64,000 bases of DNA from positions 5,645,001 to 5,709,000 of the forward strand of contig NZ_AP018365.1 in assembly GCF_016756395.1 (NCBI RefSeq). Reading direction: 5' to 3'. Below are positions 59,562 to 64,000 of the stretch, piece by piece. Position 1 is the first letter of the stretch; every line of letters starts with the position of its first letter. Source of the DNA: Streptomyces sp. SN-593. GTDB taxonomy: Bacteria; Actinomycetota; Actinomycetes; Streptomycetales; Streptomycetaceae. The notes beneath the pieces are model-generated. The model was given only the letters and a program-made list of their open reading frames with translations. It was not told the DNA's origin and made no database searches. Both the position numbers and the translations under genes were made by a program.

Positions 59562-60359
59562 TCAGGCGCGCCCCAGATATCCCAGAAGCTCCTCGTGCAA
59601 CAGGCCGTTGGACGCCGCCGCGTCGGCGCCGAACGGCCCCGACACGCCCTCCAGCGAGGTGAACCGGCCACCCGCCTCCCGCACGATCACGTCGTTCGCC
59701 GCCATGTCCCAGACGCTCAGCTCCGGCTCCGCGCAGATGTCCACCGATCCCTCGGCGACCATCATGTACGGCCAGAAGTCGCCGTATCCGCGGGTGCGCC
59801 AGCAGGTCCGGGTCAGGCGCAGGAAGCCCTCCAACCGGCCCGCCTCCTCCCAGCCGTGCAGCGAGGAGTACGCGAACGAGGCGTCCTCCAGCCGGCCGAC
59901 CCGCGAGACCTGGAGCCTGGTCGCCGACGCCAGGCTGCGCCCGGTGTAGGCCCCGCCCCCCTTCGCGGCCCACCAGCGGCGGCCGAGCGCGGGTGCGGAC
60001 ACCACGCCGACCACCACCTCGTCGCCGCCCTCGCCCCGCACCGCGAGCGAGATCAGGGTGGCCCACACCGGCACGCCGCGCACGTAGTTCTTGGTGCCGT
60101 CGATCGGGTCGACGATCCACCGCCGGGCGCCGCCGCCCTCGCTGCCGTACTCCTCGCCGAGCACCGCGTCGCGCGGCCTGGCACGGGCCAGTTGGCCGCG
60201 GATCAGCTCCTCCGCGGCCTTGTCCGCCTCGGTCACCGGGGTCAGGTCGGGCTTGGTCTCCACCTTGAGGTCGATCGCCTTGAACCGCTCCATCGTGGCG
60301 GCGTCGGCGGCGTCGGCGAGCACGTGGGCCAGCCGCAGGTCGTCGTTGTAATCGGGCAT
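59562..60359 (-). CDS. hisN: Histidinol-phosphatase HisN (inositol-monophosphatase family)
   Basis: 265 residues. Metal motifs LGEEYGSEGG (GEE), WIVDPIDGTKNY (DPIDGT) and ELSVWDMAA are complete. The Streptomyces and Corynebacterium enzyme of this subfamily hydrolyses L-histidinol phosphate in histidine synthesis; inositol monophosphatase activity is an alternative. The ATG at 60359 lies 6 nt after TAGGTT (leaderless). Confidence 0.9.
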   Translation of the reverse strand: MPDYNDDLRLAHVLADAADAATMERFKAIDLKVETKPDLTPVTEADKAAEELIRGQLARARPRDAVLGEEYGSEGGGARRWIVDPIDGTKNYVRGVPVWATLISLAVRGEGGDEVVVGVVSAPALGRRWWAAKGGGAYTGRSLASATRLQVSRVGRLEDASFAYSSLHGWEEAGRLEGFLRLTRTCWRTRGYGDFWPYMMVAEGSVDICAEPELSVWDMAANDVIVREAGGRFTSLEGVSGPFGADAAASNGLLHEELLGYLGRA

Positions 60360-60365
60360 GTGCCG

Positions 60366-60371
60366 AACCTA
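60366..60371 (-). promoter_or_regulatory. -10 element of a leaderless hisN promoter
   Basis: Minus-strand TAGGTT ends 6 nt before the ATG at 60359; no Shine-Dalgarno sequence. Confidence 0.6.
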
Positions 60372-60540
60372 TCGATTCGGCCAGGTCCGCGGCCATCGCG
60401 TCCGTTCCGGCGCCCCGCGCCGCCGGGGCCCACCGTCCGTCGCGGAGCCTTGACAGAGCGTCCGCGCGCGTCGATTCTTTCGGCACGCCCGACGCCCGAC
60501 GCCCGATGTCCACGACGCCTGCGGTACTGGGGAGGCCACG

Positions 60541-61104
60541 ATGCCCACCGTGCGCGAAGCGCTCCTCGAAGCGGCGTCCACCGCGCTGGCCGGGCGGGCG
60601 TGGAGCGAGGTCCGGATGGTCGAGGTGGCCGCCGCCGCGGGGGTCTCCCGGCAGACCCTCTACAACGAGTTCCGCAGCAAGGAGGGGCTGGCCCGCGCGC
60701 TGGTCCGGCGGGAGGCCGACGGCTACCTCGCCGGCGTCGACGAGGCGCTCGCCCGGGCCGGACGGGACGGCGGCGACGCGGGCGACCGGTTCGCCGCCGC
60801 GGCCGGCTGGACGCTGGACCGCGCCCGCCGCAGCCCGCTGGTCCGCGCCGCGCTCGCCGGCGACGGCGCCCCACGCCCCTGGCTGACCCCGCTGCCCGAC
60901 CTCGCCGGCGCGCTGCGCGCCCGCACCGCCGCCAGCCTGGCCGGTGCCTTCCCCCGGCTGCCCGCCGAGGATGTCGCCTGGGCCTGTGACACCGCGATCC
61001 GGCTGACCGTCTCCTACGTCCTCGTGCCCGCCCCGAGCGACGACGAGGCGTGCGCGCGGATCGCGCGGGCAGGGCGCAGCCTGCTGGCCCGGCGCCACCG
61101 CTGA
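60541..61104 (+). CDS. TetR/AcrR family transcriptional regulator
   Basis: 187 residues. HTH at MVEVAAAAGVSRQTLYNEFRSKEGLARALV. The C-terminal ligand domain is of unknown specificity. ATG 60541 with GGGGAGG five nt upstream. It is convergent with the SMR exporter gene 66 bp away, which is a possible but unproven target. Confidence 0.9.
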   Translation: MPTVREALLEAASTALAGRAWSEVRMVEVAAAAGVSRQTLYNEFRSKEGLARALVRREADGYLAGVDEALARAGRDGGDAGDRFAAAAGWTLDRARRSPLVRAALAGDGAPRPWLTPLPDLAGALRARTAASLAGAFPRLPAEDVAWACDTAIRLTVSYVLVPAPSDDEACARIARAGRSLLARRHR

Positions 61105-61170
61105 CGGGACGTCAGGAGGGCCGTCGGGGTGGGCGCCGGAGACGCCCCGGCCGTGTCCGGCCGGCCGCGG

Positions 61171-61494
61171 TCAGTGCGACGAACCGGAGATCTGGAGCCC
61201 GATCACACCGAGGATCACCAGCGAGATCGACACCAGCTTGAGGGCGGAGACCAGGTCGCCGAGGAAGGCCATGCCGTAGATCGCGGTGCCGGCCGCCCCG
61301 ATGCCGGTCCAGACGGCGTACGCCGGGCCGACGTCGAGGCGCTTCAGCGAGAGGGTCAGCAGGCCGAACGAGCCGAGCGCGAACAGGCAGAAGGCCACCG
61401 TCGGCCACAGCCTGGTGAAGCCGTGCGACAGCTTCAGGCACACCGCGAACCCCGTCTCGAAGAGCCCCGCGACCACCACGAGAAGCCAGGGCAT
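61171..61494 (-). CDS. SMR-family exporter, Gdx/SugE type
   Basis: 107 residues, four TM helices. Glu13 (VAGLFETGFAV) is the conserved proton/substrate carboxylate. KLSHGFTRLWPT after TM1 follows the Gdx (SugE) subgroup, which exports guanidinium, rather than the EmrE multidrug subgroup. It works as a dual-topology dimer. ATG with GGAGG five nt upstream. No guanidine riboswitch is recognisable upstream; a hexamer repeat fills the leader. Confidence 0.9.
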   Translation of the reverse strand: MPWLLVVVAGLFETGFAVCLKLSHGFTRLWPTVAFCLFALGSFGLLTLSLKRLDVGPAYAVWTGIGAAGTAIYGMAFLGDLVSALKLVSISLVILGVIGLQISGSSH

Positions 61495-61503
61495 CGCGTG
61501 CCT

Positions 61504-61527
61504 CCGTATCCGTATCCGTATCCGTAT
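61504..61527 (-). repeat. Hexamer microsatellite (ATACGG)x4 adjoining the SMR ribosome-binding site
   Basis: Four perfect hexamers in the leader of the SMR gene; on the gene strand the last copy runs directly into the GGAGG. Confidence 0.85.
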
Positions 61528-61650
61528 CCGTCGTTCCGCGTTCCGCTGTGCGTCGCACGCGTGTGTTCGCAGCCGATCATCACACAGACGGGCCGGGGAA
61601 CCGACGGGGGTACCGTCGCCGCCTGCGCGCCGCGGGCAGGCTTCACACCG

Positions 61651-62652
61651 TCAGTCGCCCTCGTGCCGCTCGCGCGTCGCCAGCAGCCGGCGCAGCGAGT
61701 CCAGCCGGGCGGGCTCGGCGTGGCCCGCCGCCACCCACGCGTCCAGCGCGCAGTCCGGCTCGTCGTGCGAGCAGGCGCGCGGGCAGTCCTCGGTGCCCGG
61801 CACCAGGTCGGGGAACGCCTGGACCACCCGCGACGGATCGATGTGCGCCAGGCCGAAGGACCGCACCCCGGGGGTGTCGATCACCCATCCGGAGTCGTCC
61901 GGCAGCGGCAGTGCGAGCGCCGAGGTGGTGGTGTGCCGGCCGCGGCCGGTGACGGCGTTGACCACGCCGGTGGTCCGCTGCCGTTCGACCAGCGCGTTGA
62001 CCAGCGTGGTCTTGCCGACCCCGCTGTGGCCGACCAGCGCGGTGACGTGGCCGGCCAGCCGCTCCCGGACCTGGTCCACCCCGCCGGCCAGGAAGTCGTC
62101 CCGGCTGGTGACGACGTAGGGCGCGTCGAGCGCGCCGTACGTCTCCAGCAGCGGACCGGCCGGCGCAAGGTCGGACTTGGTGAGCACCAGCAGCGGGGTG
62201 AGCCCCGCGTCGTAGGCGGCGACCAGGCAGCGGTCGATCATCCGCGGGCGCGGCTCGGGGTCGGCGAGCGCGGTGACGATGGCGAGCTGGTCGGCGTTGG
62301 CGACCACGACCCGCTCGTACGGGTCGGTGTCGTCGGCGGTGCGGCGCAGCACCGAGGTGCGCTTCTCCACCCGGACGATCCGGGCCAGGGTGTCCTTGGC
62401 GCCCGACAGGTCGCCGACCACGGCCACCCGGTCGCCGACCACCGCGGACTTGCGGCCCAGTTCGCGCGCCTTCATCGCCGTGACCTCGCGGTCCTCGACC
62501 AGCACGGTGAGCCGGCCGCGGTCCACGGTCAGCACCATGCCCTCGGCGGCGTCCTCGTGCTTGGGGCGGATCGAGGTGCGCGGGCGGGTGCCCCGGCTGT
62601 TCGGGCGGACCCGGATGTCGTCCTCGTCGGGGTTCTTGCCGTAGCGGCGCAT
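61651..62652 (-). CDS. rsgA: Ribosome small-subunit-dependent GTPase RsgA
   Basis: 333 residues. An OB fold (about 40-105) is followed by a circularly permuted GTPase with G4 LTKSD before G1 GHSGVGKTTLVN and G3 DTPGVRSFG, then the C-terminal zinc site CPRACSHDEPDC. It is a late 30S assembly factor that is inhibited by (p)ppGpp in other bacteria. ATG 62652 lies 8 nt after the aroA stop; the aroA-rsgA operon is conserved in actinobacteria. Confidence 0.95.
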   Translation of the reverse strand: MRRYGKNPDEDDIRVRPNSRGTRPRTSIRPKHEDAAEGMVLTVDRGRLTVLVEDREVTAMKARELGRKSAVVGDRVAVVGDLSGAKDTLARIVRVEKRTSVLRRTADDTDPYERVVVANADQLAIVTALADPEPRPRMIDRCLVAAYDAGLTPLLVLTKSDLAPAGPLLETYGALDAPYVVTSRDDFLAGGVDQVRERLAGHVTALVGHSGVGKTTLVNALVERQRTTGVVNAVTGRGRHTTTSALALPLPDDSGWVIDTPGVRSFGLAHIDPSRVVQAFPDLVPGTEDCPRACSHDEPDCALDAWVAAGHAEPARLDSLRRLLATRERHEGD

Positions 62653-62660
62653 GGCGGCCG

Positions 62661-64000
62661 TCAGCCCCGTCCGTGCCCGGCGCCGGCGGACCCGGGCAGC
62701 GCGCCCGGGCGGGCCAGCATGCCCGTCCACAGGTCGGCGAAGTCCGGCAGCGTCTTGGCGGTCGTCGCGATGTTCTCCACCCGGACGCCGGGCACGGCCA
62801 GCCCGATCACCGCGGCGGCCGTGGCGAGCCGGTGGTCGTCGTAGGTGTGGAACACCCCGCCGTGCAGCGGGCGCGGGCGGATCACCAGGCCGTCCCCGGT
62901 CTCGCGGACGTCGCCGCCCAGGCCGTTCAGCTCGGCGGCCAGTGCGGCCAGCCGGTCCGTCTCGTGCAGCCGCAGGTGGGCGATGCCGGTCAGCTTCGAC
63001 TCGCCGTCGGCGAGGGCGGCGACCGCGGCGATCACCGGGGTCAGCTCGCCCACGTCGCCCAGGTCCATGACGAGCGGGCGCAGCCGGCCGCTGCCGGCGA
63101 AGGTCAGACCGTGGTCGGTCAGCTCGCAGGAGCCGCCCATCCGGGTGAAGATCTCGCGCAGCGCGTCGCCGGGCTGCGCGGTCACGCGCGGCCAGGCCGG
63201 CACGGTGACCCGGCCGCCGGTGACCAGGGCCGCGGCCAGGAACGGCGCCGCGTTCGACAGGTCGGGCTCCACGGTCAGGTCCCGGCCGAGCAGCGCGCCC
63301 GCCGCGACCCGCCAGACCCCCGCGCTGCCGCCGTCCTCCGGGGCGTCCACCTTGGCCCCGGCCTTGCGCAGCATGTCGACGGTCATCCGGATGTGCGGTA
63401 CCGACGGCAGGCTGTCGCCGGTGTGCCGCAGTTCCAGGCCCTTGTTGAAGCGCGGCCCCGACAGCAGCAGGGCGCTGACGAACTGCGACGAGGACGACGC
63501 GTCGACGTCCACCGCGCCGCCGGACAGCGACCCCGCGCCGTGCACGGTCATCGGCAGCGAGCCGCGGCCCTCGTCCTCCACCCGGGCGCCGAGCGCGCGC
63601 AGGGCGTCGATCACGCCGTGCAGCGGGCGCTCGTACGACCGCGCGTCGCCCTGGAAGCGGACCGGGCCGTCGGCGAGCGAGGCCACCGGCGGCAGGAAGC
63701 GCATCACGGTGCCGGCGTTGCCGACGTCCACCGTGGCCGGGCCGTGCAGCCCCGCCGGGATGATCCGCCATGCCTCGCCGCCGCCGGGGTTGACCGTTTC
63801 GTCAATCTGGACGCCCATCGCCCGCAGCGCGTCCGCCATGAGCACGGTGTCGCGGCTGCGCAGCGGTCGGCGCAGCCATCCGGGTTCCGCGGACAGCGCG
63901 GCGAGCACCAGGGCGCGGTTGGTCACGGACTTCGAACCCGGCACGAGGACGGTCGCGTCCACGGCGCCGGGCGCGGTCGGTGCCGGCCACGGTCGGGTCT
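62661..64000 (-). CDS. aroA: 3-phosphoshikimate 1-carboxyvinyltransferase (EPSP synthase), 5' end beyond window
   Basis: At least 446 residues are visible. The frame continues to the window edge (RPWPAPTAPGAVDATV precedes the GTG at 63962), so the start lies outside. Substrate motifs PGSKSVTNRAL and GNAGTVMRFL, the DVDASSSSQFVSALLL region and the HETDRL motif are intact. It transfers enolpyruvyl from PEP to shikimate 3-phosphate. The motifs fit the usual glyphosate-sensitive class with Gly in GNAGT. It is followed by rsgA in one operon. Confidence 0.96.
   Translation of the reverse strand, partial: TRPWPAPTAPGAVDATVLVPGSKSVTNRALVLAALSAEPGWLRRPLRSRDTVLMADALRAMGVQIDETVNPGGGEAWRIIPAGLHGPATVDVGNAGTVMRFLPPVASLADGPVRFQGDARSYERPLHGVIDALRALGARVEDEGRGSLPMTVHGAGSLSGGAVDVDASSSSQFVSALLLSGPRFNKGLELRHTGDSLPSVPHIRMTVDMLRKAGAKVDAPEDGGSAGVWRVAAGALLGRDLTVEPDLSNAAPFLAAALVTGGRVTVPAWPRVTAQPGDALREIFTRMGGSCELTDHGLTFAGSGRLRPLVMDLGDVGELTPVIAAVAALADGESKLTGIAHLRLHETDRLAALAAELNGLGGDVRETGDGLVIRPRPLHGGVFHTYDDHRLATAAAVIGLAVPGVRVENIATTAKTLPDFADLWTGMLARPGALPGSAGAGHGRG

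Noticed and set aside
61530..61650. Guanidine riboswitch upstream of the SMR gene
   Set aside because: I could not find the conserved guanidine-I loop motifs on the reverse strand; a covariance search would be decisive.

Overview
The window is a very G+C-rich (about 73%) actinobacterial chromosome segment, almost certainly from Streptomyces or a close relative. The evidence is strong third-position G/C bias, many GTG starts, leaderless transcripts, a WblC/WhiB7 regulator, mycoredoxin, AdnA/AdnB, PPA1309 and UPF0182 families, and the interspersed GTTCCCCGCGCC-type repeat that litters Streptomyces spacers. About 54 protein genes and two initiator tRNA genes are supported. No rRNA, insertion sequence, prophage or CRISPR array is visible. 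This is core chromosome, not an island.

Layout. 1-6.3 kb: end of a DUF2264 gene, then DUF3107, a TetR regulator, a small acidic protein, an alpha/beta hydrolase and a DUF3152 metallopeptidase-like protein. 6.5-11.9 kb: one co-directional cluster (PelF-like DUF3492 glycosyltransferase, membrane protein preceded by or containing a repeat array, proline-rich peptide, SDR epimerase, spherulin-4 protein) that looks like a surface-polysaccharide locus. 12-13.2 kb: moeZ behind a SigR promoter. 13.3-16 kb: three secreted or lipoprotein genes of unknown role. 16-19.3 kb: a large flippase-like membrane protein with a degenerate kinase domain.

19.4-36.9 kb is a genome-maintenance and stress block: alkyltransferase-like protein, adnA, a lipoprotein, adnB, M20 dipeptidase, nudC, a MarR/isochorismatase pair, an RraA-like protein, mycoredoxin with a SigR promoter, uvrD2, and wblC behind a long leader with an upstream ORF and an attenuator. 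36.9-46.9 kb: two small proteins, an AarF/ABC1 kinase, an RRE-ThiF protein, a YgjP-like peptidase, a TerD-AIM24 fusion with two more AIM24 genes, a NUDIX hydrolase and a DUF2342 metalloprotease. 47-54.2 kb: SDR, moaE, Lon-like PDZ protease, PPA1309 and UPF0182. 54.2-58.8 kb: two identical fMet tRNA genes flanking a SEL1-repeat gene, a HEAT-repeat protein and a Fur regulator. 59-64 kb: CBS pair, hisN, TetR, a Gdx-type SMR exporter, rsgA and the 3' part of aroA.

Gene content (DUF3107, TetR, DUF3152, moeZ, ATL, adnA, adnB, nudC, uvrD2, mycoredoxin, whiB7, AarF, DUF2342, PDZ, UPF0182) matches, from memory, the Rv3208A-Rv3193c region of Mycobacterium tuberculosis, so the backbone is ancient. The polysaccharide cluster, the AIM24 trio and the secreted-protein genes look like lineage-specific insertions. 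Recurrent regulatory themes are thiol-oxidative control (two exact GGAAT-N18-GTT SigR promoters), antibiotic-responsive attenuation at wblC, and at least ten genes whose start codon sits 6-7 nt after a -10 hexamer.
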